Assembly (NCBI GenBank): GCA_037157565.1
Contig: JAZHRO010000063.1
Span: forward strand, 89,556,001-89,620,000
Direction: 5' to 3'
DNA length: 64,000 nucleotides
From: Thalassia testudinum
Lineage: Eukaryota; Streptophyta; Magnoliopsida; Alismatales; Hydrocharitaceae
Every line of letters begins with the position of its first letter. Within the stretch, counting starts at the first letter, position 1. Below, one piece after another: positions 14,090 to 24,879 of the stretch. A model generated the notes under the pieces. That model was not told the origin of the DNA and ran no database searches. It saw nothing but the letters and a program-made list of their open reading frames with translations. Both the position numbers and the translations under genes were made by a program.

Positions 14090-14978
14090 AGTGTCTTTTT
14101 ATTTTATTGAGTCTAGATTATTTTGTAAGAAACCTCAAATAAGCTTCAAACGATTTTTCACACTTAACGTAAAAATCAAGTTATTAGGTTAATTGATCGA
14201 TTAAATAATAATATTGATCGACCAAAATAATTGATCGACCAACCATCTTAGTTAATGGATCAAAATAACCCATTTTAGAAGGTTGATAAATACATCTTTA
14301 ATCGACCATTTAGCTTAATTAATCAACCAAGTATTGATTGATCAAATAACTAGTTTGATTGACTAAAATTCATTTTGATCGACCAAACTACCTTAATTGA
14401 TCAATCAATTTGACTTCCTTTTCTGGTCGATTTTCTAGTATAAATAGAGGTCATAGGTAGCCTTTTTCAAATACACATTCAAAGAGAAATCCATTTAGCA
14501 AAAGAGCTTGCGTGCTTCTCTTTCAAGAGCTTTTGCACTTCCTCTTCTACGATTTTCAAAGCATGTCGATCCAAACCTTTGCAAAAATCCGATTTGACTT
14601 TCCTTGAGGTTCCATAGGATTAGACTATTTTTATTCTACTTGTTGCTTTGATTAAGGATCCCAGGTTGTTAGGAAGATCCATTGTTATTGTGCTTCTCTT
14701 CAGGTTGTAAAGAGAAGAGATTGTTGTAAAAGGTTGTGCCACCTTCATTCAAGTAGTACGATAGTGGATTGACTAGCTTCGTCTAGTTAGAAAAATCCTA
14801 AGCTGAGAGGCTTAGATAGTGATTTTCACCCGGGAAGGGTTTCCACTATAAATCCAAGTGTCTTCTATGCTTGATTTTCTATGGTTTAAATTATCTTCGC
14901 TTCTATTATATTTATTTTTTAATTGATACTATTTACCTCTCCCCTCTAGTATATCATTAAAATCCACAGGTAACCACA
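14090..14978 (+). mobile_element. 5' LTR of Sirevirus-like Ty1/copia element
   Basis: The right end is fixed by the CA at 14,978, two bases before a primer binding site. A TATA box TATAAATAG lies at 14,439. Upstream of it, 14,190-14,430 holds a cluster of degenerate copies of TTGATCGACCAA in both orientations, recalling the repeated palindromic motifs described in Sirevirus U3 regions. The left end is uncertain, because it abuts degenerate Athila sequence and no TSD could be set. Confidence 0.65.
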
Positions 14979-14980
14979 TT

Positions 14981-14992
14981 TGGTATCAGAGC
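14981..14992 (+). promoter_or_regulatory. Primer binding site, initiator tRNA-Met type
   Basis: TGGTATCAGAGC is complementary to the 3' end of plant initiator tRNA-Met, the usual primer for plant copia elements. It sits 2 bp after the LTR and 16 bp before the gag ATG at 15,008. Confidence 0.9.
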
Positions 14993-15007
14993 TTCGTCAT
15001 CCAGAAG

Positions 15008-16205
15008 ATGTCAAAGTCATCTGTTCACACGTACGCTGAGCGGCAGTCTATGGTTCGACCTCCATTGTTCGATGGAACGGACTACGGATACTGGATGACC
15101 AGGATGCAAATCTTCTTACAATCAATGGATTTTGAGGTATAGGACGTCATTGCCTCCAAGTGCACACGCCCAGTAATTAAGGAGGGAGTGGCGGTAACTT
15201 TGGATCAAAGAAGATGGCGACACATAACGCAAAGGCCATGAATGCGATTTTCTGTGGACTTTCAAAAGAAGAATTCTATCATGTATCAGCTATCAAGACA
15301 ACCCACGAAATCTGGAGCATCTTAGAAGTCACCCATGAGCAAACATCCAAGGTAGAGGAAACCTGAGTTAATTTACTAATGTAAAAATATGAGCTTTTCA
15401 AGATGAAGAAAGGAGAATCCATCAAAGAGATGTTCACAAGATTCATGGATATAGTGAACTCTCTACGAAATCTTAACCAAGAGATCAAGAATGAAGCTTT
15501 GGTGAGGAAAATCCTTCGATCTCTCACTAGTGATTAGGAGACAAGGACCACTACCATTCAAGAGTCAAAAGATTTGTCTACCTTAAAACTAGATAGTCTT
15601 GTTAGTAGTTTGATGACATACGAAGTTCAACTTCAACATATGAAGGAGCAAAAAAGCGAAGGAGCTAAAAAGAAGATCGTAGTACTTGAAGTCAACGATC
15701 AATTAGAGGAGACGTCAAGTGAAGATGAAGAAGATGATATAGCTCTTCTCTCATGGAAGTTCAGGAAGTTCCTCAAGAACAAAAGGAACTAGAGAAAGAA
15801 GGAAGAGTCTAAGGAAGACACTACCATCTGCTACAACTGCAAAAGAAAGGTACACATTAGAAAGGATTGTCCACTTCTCAGAAAGGAATTAGAGAAGAAA
15901 AAGAAGTTCCAGAGGATGGATGGAAAGCAGAAAGCTCTTCAAGCAACCTAGGATGAGTCTGACTCAAGCTCAGATGAAGAAGTGACCTCTAGTGAGGAAG
16001 CCCTTCTAGGACTCATGGATCTAGAAGATGAGGTAACTTCCTTTTCACCTGATGAACTATTAGAAGCTTTCTTTGAAATGCATGATGTAGCTAAATCACT
16101 TAAGTTAGAAAATAAAAACTTAGTGAAAGCCTTAGAAGAAGATAAAGCCAAAAAGATACACTTGCATCACAAAATAAGGAACTATTTGTTGAAATCACAT
16201 CATTA
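15008..16205 (+). pseudogene. Ty1/copia gag (Sirevirus-like), degenerate
   Basis: Starts at ATG 15,008. The N-terminus has the copia gag signature PPLFDGTDYGYWMTRMQIFL. The central UBN2-like part (GESIKEMFTRFMDIVNSLR) is followed by a CCHC zinc knuckle at 15,829-15,870 (C-YN-C-KRKV-H-IRKD-C) for nucleic-acid binding. After it comes an acidic Ser/Asp/Glu segment and a coiled-coil-like stretch (SPDELLEAFFEMHDVAKSLK), an extended gag layout typical of Sireviruses. The frame is interrupted by a frameshift near 15,215 and by several stops, many TAG where Gln or Trp is expected. It is a capsid-precursor pseudogene. Confidence 0.85.
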
Positions 16206-17115
16206 AGATCATAGATAGGTCTTTTAAAAAAAAAAGATCACAAATAGGTGACCTGAAGATAGATATAGATAAATTGAAAGAAAATTCTACTGACCTTCTA
16301 AATGATTTAGCCAAGTTCACAAAAGGTAGTCATAAATTGCATAAACTTCTAGGAACACAAGCCTAGAGTACCATAAAATTTGGGTTAGAATATATACCAA
16401 AAAATGACCATGAAGGTTCTAGTTTAAGTCAAAAGAAAGAGAAAGGTAGCTTGCCTAAACAAGCAACACCAACTAACAACCGTGGACCCAGGTGAAAATG
16501 GGTACCAAAGGCACTCTTGAAATCTTGTTTTATAGGTCAAGTAGATTATAAAAGGTGGAATATCGTGAATCCAATGAAAATCTAAAGCCAATTTATAGAT
16601 CCAATGATCCAAGACCTCACAAACGCAAACAAATGACAGGATTAGAAAGAAAGAAGATGGATCATGGATAATGGATGTTCCAGCACATGATAGGAGAGGA
16701 AGACCTGTTCCTGCAACTCATCTGCTAGGAAGGTAGTACAGTAACATTTGGGAACAACTACAAGGGCTGTATTAGTGGTACTGATCGAATTGGTAACTCT
16801 TCTGCCTCTTTTGATAATGTACATTTAGTTAAAGGCGTAAAACATAACTTACTTAGTGTAAGTCAAATTTATGATAAAGGTTATAAAATTACTTTTAGTT
16901 CAACTGATTTTAAAATAAGAGAGAGAAACTAAACACATTCTTCTTAAAGGAAATAGATAGAAAGATATTTACATTGTCAACTTCGACAAATGCGACAATT
17001 TTGAATGTCTTGTCGCATCTGACGATGAGGCAATACTTTGGCATAAACGACTAGGTCATGTTCACATGAAGAATATTAGTAGACTTGTGAAACATGAGCT
17101 CGTTAAAGGCCTGCT
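16206..17115 (+). pseudogene. Ty1/copia pol N-terminus: protease and GAG-pre-integrase, truncated
   Basis: It continues from gag. Recognisable parts are the aspartic protease core WIMDNGCSSTM (near 16,660; the family normally has DSG, here DNG), the block HNLLSVSQIYDKGYKI (near 16,845) and the GAG-pre-integrase motif WHKRLGH followed by VHMKNISRLVKHELVKGL, ending at 17,115. There the sequence changes abruptly to a family D LTR. Integrase core, reverse transcriptase, RNase H and the 3' LTR are all absent from the window. Frameshifts and stops make it a pseudogene. Confidence 0.85.
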
Positions 17116-18541
17116 TGATATTTCCATATTTATTCATATTAGTTAATGCCTAATTAATGTTAGTTTAAGGATAATTTGGGTTAGATTGAATTTGGTTAGG
17201 TTAGATTAGTCATTTTAGATCATTCTGTAAATAATGCATACTTGTGGGCTTGTGTGCAATTATTTTTCCTGTAATTGTATTTGGTGCCTTGATGTGTTTA
17301 TTTTTACATGTGCAAATACAAAATTTTTGATTGATCGAAGCAAGGCTGATTAAATTTTCTGGATTGAGCTCAGTTGGAAAAAGGCTAGTCGAACTAGTAA
17401 ATGGACCTATTTCCTAACCCAATTAGCCCTTTTACCTAACTCAAACCTAAACCTAATAGCCTACACGTGATATCCCACACTTATTTACCTAAATTTCCAA
17501 ACCAACCCATACAATTTCCAACTTATCCCCTACGTAACTCCCTATCCCATGCACTCACTCACGTCAACCCCTCTCCTCTCAATTTAAAAAAAACACCCCA
17601 CATCTAATATCGCATCCAATAAATACCAACACCCGAAAAACCCACAACAAATTCCTATTCCCATGCAAAAAAAACCACAGAACACCACAACAACCCAAAC
17701 AATTCCCACTCCCACCGAAAATTCCCATGCAAATTCCCAGCGTGAAACAACACCTATTCCTACCCCATGCAACCACACTTACGTAAGTCCCCATCCAATG
17801 CCATCGAACTTAACAACTCCATGCAAACCACTTCCGTTCCTTCTCTCTCCCTCATTAGTTAATCCCAAAACCCAATCCACGCAACACCACTTCCACCAAC
17901 AACCTGCTATCTCTCCACTGTGGCTTCCACTGAAACTCCCTCCATTTTATCCCTTCCACCCAATTATTTAATTACATATTCCTATCTAATTTAGGCCCTT
18001 GATTTATTCCCAATAAAAACTTAACATATTGATCCTAGCCATCCAACTTAATGATCCTAGGTAACCTAAACCAACCATTAAGAAGCATCCCTATTTCCTA
18101 TAAATCACCTAGTCACCCCCTTTGAAACCATATCTCCTACTTAGAATTTCCTATTTCTACGTAATCTCTACTAGCTAGTACTAGTCCACGCCAACTCTGG
18201 TGGTTCTGGTGGATGCACCTTTGCATCCGCATCAACGTCGACGCTCTGGACTCCACCTTTGAAGCCAGTAATTTCTGCATTTCTCTAGTCTAATTCTAGT
18301 TGTAGTAATCTAATTCTAGTTATAATTTTCTAAGCATTACTTTAGTTGCAATACTACTTCTATCTATACTAAACTATTATCTTATTCAATAAAGTTCTAG
18401 TTATTTTTTCAACTTGTCTTCAAGTTGTATGCTTTCTAGTAGTAACATATTATAGTTCTAGTAGTTGCATGCTATTAGATTTAGTATTAACTCTAATAAT
18501 CATCCTACTTAATACTTAATTCTAGTTTTAATTAGGAAAGC
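17116..18541 (+). mobile_element. Family D Athila-type LTR, truncated in U5
   Basis: It starts TGATATTTCC at 17,116, inserted in the copia pol, and aligns with the other two D LTRs. A TATA-like CCTATAAATCACC lies near 18,096. Homology stops after ttaattaggaaagc at 18,541, before the U5 CTCCC motif, the LTR end and any primer site. The sequence then passes directly into Athila gag in the same orientation. This is best explained by a deletion running from U5 into gag of one D-type element. The proline-rich frame at 17,663-17,971 lies inside the LTR and is not considered a gene. Confidence 0.75.
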
Positions 18542-18543
18542 TA

Positions 18544-19073
18544 TCACCACCTTCTCCCAACACCCTAAAGAACCACTGCATGAAGCTTGGGAGAGGTTCA
18601 TGGATTTAATTAGAAAATGCCCACATCATGAGGTTCCTAGATGACAACTAGTGCAGATCTTTTATCATAGGCTTAATGATCATAGGAGAAGCCTTGTGGA
18701 TGCTGCCTGTGGAGGCAACTTTATGAGCAAAGATAAAAGCAATGATTTTGATTTATTTGATAATATAAGTGAGAATTTCATAAACAATGCCTCCACGGAA
18801 ACTTATGGAAGATCCATGCAACCTAGAGGTGGAATTTATGAGGTCCAGGAGAGCTTCAGCAATGTGGATATGAACTTGATCTGTGAAAAGCTAGACAAAG
18901 TTGAGGTTGTATCTAAAAAACTGGATGAACTGATGAGCCATAATAGGAAGGGAGCAACCCTCTCATCACCTACTATCCAAGCTTCCTCAAGGAGGGAGTT
19001 TGTGAATGTTGCACATGGCTCAGGATGCGAGCCAACTGACCCAGGGACCTTTACATGGGACCCAAGCAGGGAC
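18544..19073 (+). pseudogene. Athila gag fragment (plus strand)
   Basis: It carries the Athila gag signatures EPLHEAWERFMDLIRKCPHH, IFYHRLNDHRRSLVDAACGG and NFMSKDK, then ISENFINNAS and a coiled-coil segment LICEKLDKVEVVSKKLDELM. These match, with substitutions, the gag of AthC at 55,450-56,790. It lacks its N-terminus and is interrupted at 19,073 by AthC. After AthC only about 13 bp continue (63,520-63,532) before another LTR. One in-frame TAG lies near 18,643. It is a capsid-like remnant. Confidence 0.85.
19069..19073 (+). repeat. Target-site duplication of AthC, left copy (GGGAC)
   Basis: GGGAC directly precedes the LTR start TGTCTG at 19,074. The identical 5 bp follows the other LTR at 63,515-63,519. 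This defines AthC as one insertion event. Confidence 0.93.
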
Positions 19074-20551
19074 TGTCTGTTGTGAAACGCGTTAAAAGAG
19101 TTTTGTATCGTTGTAGTTGCGAATCACGTAGAAACAAACAAATTTATAAATATTTCGGTAAGTACCGAGTTGTTTGCAGGGAGGCAAAAGATGATTTTCA
19201 AAACTCTTTATACTAACTAATCTATCCTAATGCAACATATAAATAGAGACCATATATTTAGAGAATTAGATTTCTATTATCATTTACAAATAGTTCTAAA
19301 CTAGGATTTTAAACAAATATGCTAAAGAATGGAGAGAGAGAAAAGTAGATGGACGATGCCACTTGTGGGATACTTGTGCGAAGTGCGGTAGCACTTTAAA
19401 TCCAGAGCACCAGGAGGAAGACTAGAGAGAACTTATAGAGAGAGAGAGGTTTGAGATATGTCTGGTGGAAGTTGCCTCTCAACTGGGGCCCTAGGGCTCT
19501 TTTTATAGCTTCAATGAGGGGCAAAGTAGGTATTTAGGCCCCCAAAAGCATGCGAAAACCTAGGTACGATTAGATCCATTGATCGGGAGATCAACGGATC
19601 AGATTGTGCCTCAAAATAGCCTCCAAAATGCCTTCAATGCACGTGTCGCATCGGATGCTACCACGTTGGATCCGATTGCATGTACCGCTCGTGCTCCTCG
19701 CACACGCGCTTGTATCTTTACGCTCGCATTCAATCTCGGTCATCCGATCGTGAGATCAGACGGTTTATGTCGTGCGCCGTACCACCTTTGTCCTCGCGTA
19801 CAACAGGGCATTGGTTCAGGCATTCAATTGCATGTTCATCTGCGCTGCCAAATCCAACGCGCCTCTACATGCCACGTAGTCGCATCCTCGCCGCTCGATC
19901 TAATCTGATAGCTTGATTTCACGTGAGTGTTACCGCCTCCTCAATTTCACGCTGAGCACGATTCGAAAGCATGTTGCTCGTGTGCATGCAAAAGTGCTAA
20001 CCAACTCATTGTGAGTGCGTTTGTGTTGCGTTTTTGGTTTTCCCTCAACCATTGGATGAAGACGCGGCAGTGGGCTGTTAGGATGGTGCCATGGCACCAT
20101 CTTGACTGTTCATCTTCCCACTTTTGTGTTTGGAGCTACAGGGCTTTGATTAGGTTGATCTTTGCATCGTTGGATTGCGATCGTTGACCCGGATCTATCC
20201 ATGTGGTTGGATTTGACATCTAAGGCTTGGATTTATGCTATCTTGCTCCTTGGCCTCTGAACTTCTACGGGTTGTATGTGATGCTACGGAAGTTTGATCA
20301 GGACGGTTCCGGAAGTGTTGAACTCCCATTGTCATCCTAATCAAATCCGTACAGTCTGATCTATCATCTGTTGTACCTGATAATCTGCAATCAATATAGA
20401 CTCTCTTAGAGCATAAAATAGCATTATTATCTATAAAGCTAACAAATTAACTATGATGCAAATTATGATGCTGATGCATGCATTGTCTCTAAGTTAGGCT
20501 AAAATCTAGCTTAATTTAGGTAGATTAGGTCCTATGATTGCTGTACAATCA
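19074..20551 (-). mobile_element. AthC 3' LTR (family C)
   Basis: 1,478 bp, bounded by TG and CA. It aligns along its length with the 5' LTR at 62,019-63,514. On the minus strand it opens with the near-palindrome TGATTGTACAGCAATCA (20,551-20,535), has a TATA box TATAAAAAG at 19,507-19,499, and the U5 motif GCCTCCCTGCAAACAACTC near 19,185. Frames at 19,579-20,187 fall in GC-richer U3 and are not genes. Confidence 0.93.
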
Positions 20552-20563
20552 CACCCCCATGCC
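20552..20563 (-). promoter_or_regulatory. AthC polypurine tract
   Basis: On the minus strand GGCATGGGGGTG directly abuts the 3' LTR start, as expected for the plus-strand primer of reverse transcription. Upstream is the Athila/Tat-typical wording GCTAGGGACTAGCAAGATTC. Confidence 0.85.
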
Positions 20564-21659
20564 TGAATCTTGCTAGTCCCTAGCAAATGCATGACTAAAT
20601 GCAAAGTGGTCCTAAATGACTAATTTCTATTAAGAGTTTGACTAGAGAATTATTTCTTTTGTTTTCATCCAAAATTTAGAAATCTAAATAGTTGTGAAAG
20701 TATAGTGTTGTAGCCTATGCAACGAGTCCAAGTGAAAAGTCAATCCACATCTAAAGCTCATACTTGACCCTTAGTAAGATCCTATTGGGATAGGCATACT
20801 TCTTCCCTCGAGGTTATAAAATAATATGTAATTTTAGTCCCGACTTTTAGCTTAGGTAGAAGATGTCTGAGTCAAGTATGTTTGTATTTAGTGGCTTACA
20901 CTCCTCTGGTGCTACATATAGACTAGTACTTTAGAACCTAGATTTTTAGACTTATTAAATAATTTAACTCAAAGAGAGGCAGAGAAACTGTGCTCTTTTT
21001 AGTTCCTTTGTACTCATTCTCTCTCTTTCTTTTTTCTTTCTCTCTTTTTCTTCTCTTTTCTTTTTCTTTTTCTTTTCTAGCTCACAATCTTACTAGATTT
21101 GTCAATATATTTGGTGGCCTCTCATGGCATTAACACTTTGATTAAGTTCTGATAATCCTATGACTAAGTTAAAATTTCTTAGCCTGTATTTAGGCGGTCA
21201 GAAATACAGAAAAGTAGGTCAAGGCTGTATTTGGTATATTATAAAAGGAATGGGTATTATTGCCTCAATATGCTTGACACAATGCAATTAAGACACTCTC
21301 TTTTTTTTCTTTTTCTTTTAAAAATTATTTCTACCAACACATCATATTACAGCATCCATGCACATTTTTATTCATGAGGCAATATTTGGGATTGGGGGTG
21401 CTCAAAATGATATCGGGTGGCTTATTTGGTGGAAGTGTCTACTCTTGGCATCGGGAAAGGAATGGATGGGACAACGTATTTCTGACCTTCATATTGATAC
21501 CCGCCTTCAACCGAGGTTTTCATAAAAAATGGTTGTAACCATTCACCTCAGTCCTAGTTTTATTAGAACTCGCTTTTTGTGTATTTACCTTATTTGGTGG
21601 CTCTCCAAAAATTTACACACTAAGAATTTGTATGTAGGAACACAGGGCGAACACTATGC
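20564..21659 (-). other. AthC 3' non-coding region, distal part
   Basis: It lies between NA1 and the AthC polypurine tract and has no credible ORF. It is pyrimidine-rich on the plus strand near 21,017-21,080 and 21,299-21,320. It continues the AthC region that resumes at 44,974 once NA1 is removed. Confidence 0.7.
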
Positions 21660-21664
21660 CTAAC
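21660..21664 (+). repeat. Probable TSD of NA1, left copy (CTAAC)
   Basis: CTAAC precedes the LTR start at 21,665, and CTCAC follows the other end at 44,969-44,973. Four of five bases match, so this is an aged TSD or chance; the element's fit within AthC supports the former. Confidence 0.6.
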
Positions 21665-22956
21665 TAACGTTAGGAAACGCATTGGTTTAAATCGTTCGTT
21701 GTAGTATGTTTTATGACATCAATTTTAATTAGAAATAATCGAACGTGAGTCCAAGTGTCAATCTCAGGGAGTCATGAAATCAGATCGTTTTATCGCTTAA
21801 AGGTGTCACAAAAATATGTCTTTTGATTCACTTGTGAAAATAGAGAGAAAGAGAGAGAGATAGGGAGGGAGAGAGAGATGATAGGGTTAGAAATCTATAG
21901 GAGAAATTGATTGCTAAAAGGAGGTAGACTAATATCGTTGCTTAAAACATAGAATAGTAGAATATGTAACAAGATAACGAATTCTATTGCATAAGCACAA
22001 ATGTCTAACAATAAAACTAGAGGAATGCTTAATCAAACATAAACATTAAAGAAAACTAGCAGCTAATGGAGAGGTAAGGTAGCCATGGCGGTGGAGGGGT
22101 TTCGTCGGCGGCTCGATAGCTCTGGGACCTTCCTTGAAGCTCTATGGAGGTGGGAGATTTGCTAGGTAGAAGATGGTTTGTAAAGTGGAGGAGGATGGGT
22201 CCTTTTATAATGGAGGAAAAAGGCCAAAAATCATCTTCGGGTCAACAGTAAGTTTGCTTCAAACATCGCTAAAGCCCAGCTGACGCTCCTGCTGGCCTAT
22301 GTGCCCCACACCGTGTTGCGCATGCCGTGCCGGGCCCATGCACTGGCGCTGCGTTGGATCGACCCACTCCACGCACACGCGCTGCTGCCACTACTGCGCG
22401 CACGCTCACGCACGCTGCTTTGCTCTTGCTCCACGCACTGCTATCGCTACCGTTGTGCTGTTCCGATGTTGGATAGTCCAGATGGTGCCATGTGGTGCCA
22501 TTTGGGTCACCCATCTTCTTTCTATTGTAGAGGATGCCACAGTGCTTGGATCGAGATGATTTTCGCGTTGCTGGACTACGATCGTCACTCTGGATCCATC
22601 CGTATGATTGGATTTTTCGTTCGAAGCCCGTAAGGATGTCGCATTGCCCCCTGGCCATTGATCTTCCTCAGACTTGTTGTGGGAGTTACGGGGGTCGGAT
22701 CGAAGTGATTTTTGAGTCTATTGGACTCTGTTCGTCAATCTGGATCCATCTGTACAATCTGATTGCTCATCTGAGACCTGTTTCAATACAAACTTGTAAA
22801 TAAGGTCATTAAACATTGATTCTATGCAATCTTAACGTAAAGTAATGCAGAATGCATGCAATGCCCCTAAACGCACTATAATTGATATTGGTGCACATGT
22901 GCCCTCAAAATTGACTCTAATTGATAATATTAACACTAATAATTATAGAGTCATCA
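21665..22956 (-). mobile_element. NA1 3' LTR (family A)
   Basis: 1,292 bp. The plus-strand start TAACGTTAGGAAACGC corresponds to TGACGTCAGGAAACGT at 42,413, with transitions that destroyed the TG. R-U5 (21,665 to about 22,110) closely matches 42,413-42,832. U3 (right half) instead resembles family C U3, for example the wording gatggtgccatg and gttggattgcgatcg. The GC-rich part gives overlapping frames at 22,269-22,658 on both strands, which are composition artefacts. Confidence 0.82.
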
Positions 22957-22975
22957 TACCCCCATGCCCACCCCT
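22957..22975 (-). promoter_or_regulatory. NA1 polypurine tract
   Basis: On the minus strand GGGGTGGGCATGGGGGTA abuts the 3' LTR start TGATGACTC. It is preceded by GCTAGGGACTAAAAA, the same arrangement as in AthC. Confidence 0.85.
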
Positions 22976-24500
22976 TTTTAGTCCCTAGCATGGTTAACCA
23001 AAATGCTATTTACAACTGAAATTCGGAATTGGTCACTCAGGTAGAGGTTGCTTGTCAACAGGGGAAAATTTCTACTAAGAACCTAACTCGCAGATACTCA
23101 ATAGTGCCCAGGTTGCCTGCCAAAATGTAGACCGCCTGAGTCCTCTCCTTTCTCTATATGGAAACAAATATATATATATATATATATTCTTTTCATCTTT
23201 TCTAATTTTTTTGGATTTTTGGAGTTGAGGATTTCAGAGTAATTTTTTACGGCTATCCAACCCACCCAAGACTGGAAAAGGACTCTAAGTACTAAACATC
23301 TTATTGTGAAAGTGATGGACACACTCAACAAGAATTAAAATGGACTTCGGGTTTCTATGCCCCTAGGTGAGCCGAAAGAGAAAATGTTGTCTAGAGGTGT
23401 ATCTATCTGATCGTTAGCTTTCTTCCTACTTTTTATTTTTGTGGGGTCAACACAAGGGTGAACCTAGTGTATATCTCCCTGAATTATGCTACTTCCCTGC
23501 TTCTTGCTTAAGTGTTTTGTTATTCTTGTGTAGTTTATGAGCAAGGATATGGACAATGGCCAATGGGCTATTACCCACGACAACATGCCAACCATACTCG
23601 TGCAGTGCAGTGTGGCTTATTTCTTTTTTTCTTTTTTCCTTTTCTATTTTCCTATTTCCCTTTTTTTTTTAAGTAGGTGGCTTTCCTGATTTAAGATTTA
23701 CCCAAAGGCAGTAGTAAAAGAGAATGGTCCTGTGGTCAGACTCTGGACAACCGGCCAATGTGCTGTTACCCACAACAACTTACCAGCCATACCACCCTAA
23801 AAGGTTCTTCAGCTACCCAATTTTCATTAGAACCGTCGATGAGTGAGTCAGTGCAAATTGTGTGTGGATGCTTAGACTAAAAATCCCGCCAAATCAGACG
23901 GCGGGTTGATAAGTCATATCCTTATCACCCTGCTTTATTGACCAGATTAATATAAATTATGATGGCGAGGACTTGAGACCAAGTCCACATTTCAGTGGAC
24001 ACCTGGACTGATTAAGTCTGAAGACCTGAAGAGTCTAAGCGTTTAGGTCCCTAACGTATCATTTCCTAAAGCTGACAAACTCCTAATACCAAAGTTCTCT
24101 TCTTATTTTTCTTCATTTTTTTTAAAAAGATAATTCAAGTTGACAATAGGTACTCAGAACATACGAATTACCACCCCCCGTGCCTAAGTTGGACAATGTC
24201 CTCATTGGAAAATAAATGCATGCAAGGGAGTAAGGAAAGAAATCACCTGAGTGTTAATAGTTAATCCGGTCAGCTTGAATCCTCTGAGTTGCTTCCTAGG
24301 AAGCTCTGAGTTTAGTGCCTTCAGCTGGGCATAGTACACAAACAACCAAGGATCAATAATTGAATGGTCTGGGTTAAGAAGGGGAAGACATAATCAACTA
24401 GACCTAGAGGCAGAAGTCCACAGATGCGAACTAGATTATGGTGAAGTCCCATCCCTAAGGGACGAGAACTTAGAAAGTCTTTGGTCATGCATGCCTTAAT
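22976..24500 (-). other. NA1 3' non-coding region
   Basis: No convincing ORF. It contains Athila-like 3' wording near 24,280-24,320 (ttgcttcctaggaagctctg), comparable with 12,669 and 48,073, and a (TA)n run at 23,168-23,187. The frame at 23,098-23,331 overlaps that run and is discounted. Confidence 0.65.
23168..23187. repeat. (TA)n microsatellite
   Basis: About ten TA units within the NA1 3' region. Confidence 0.8.
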
Positions 24501-24874
24501 CTAATCGTCTCTTTTCCTTTGGGCCTGTAGACCAGAAGTTTGCTTGGATGGATGTAACCCTAATCTATAATGTCGAACATTTAGATTATTAGAATAAGTA
24601 GCAGTTGTCCTTATAAAATTGGGTTCGAGGTGATGATGAAGCATAGGGTTTTTATTCCTCCTTGGATCTAAGTCATAAAGGTCATAGGGGTCCTGATAAG
24701 AGGTCGGTGGCTTGATCAACTTAGGATCGCTGCAGTCAACATTTCCTTGTTCGATTTTGTTGTCCTCAGGTAGGGTTATTTTAGTGTCCATCCAAAAACT
24801 TGATTTCAACAAAATGTTCTCTTCCTCTTCTCGAAGTTTGAAATCTAAAGGTTTAGCCGACTCCACATTGGTTG
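24501..24874 (-). pseudogene. NA1 unknown ORF, C-terminal part
   Basis: This is the 3' exon-like piece of the ORF that begins at 40,813 and was split by Tek1. Deleting Tek1 and one CATTA copy joins the two parts in frame. About 122 codons remain here, including RTTATYSNNLNVRHYRLGLH and an acidic Glu run (KLREEEENILLKSSFWMD), ending KRDD-stop. No domain was recognised. It has no zinc knuckle and no similarity by eye to Athila gag. Confidence 0.6.
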
Positions 24875-24879
24875 CATTA
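24875..24879 (+). repeat. TSD of Tek1, left copy (CATTA)
   Basis: CATTA before the LTR start at 24,880 is repeated exactly at 39,424-39,428. Confidence 0.93.

Noticed and set aside
17663..17971. 102-codon Thr/Pro-rich frame
   Set aside because: Inside the family D LTR and C-rich. It is not conserved in the copies at 6,356 or 9,822.
22269..22658. 129-codon minus frame and 110-codon plus frame
   Set aside because: Inside the U3 of the NA1 3' LTR and mutually antisense. No recognisable domain.
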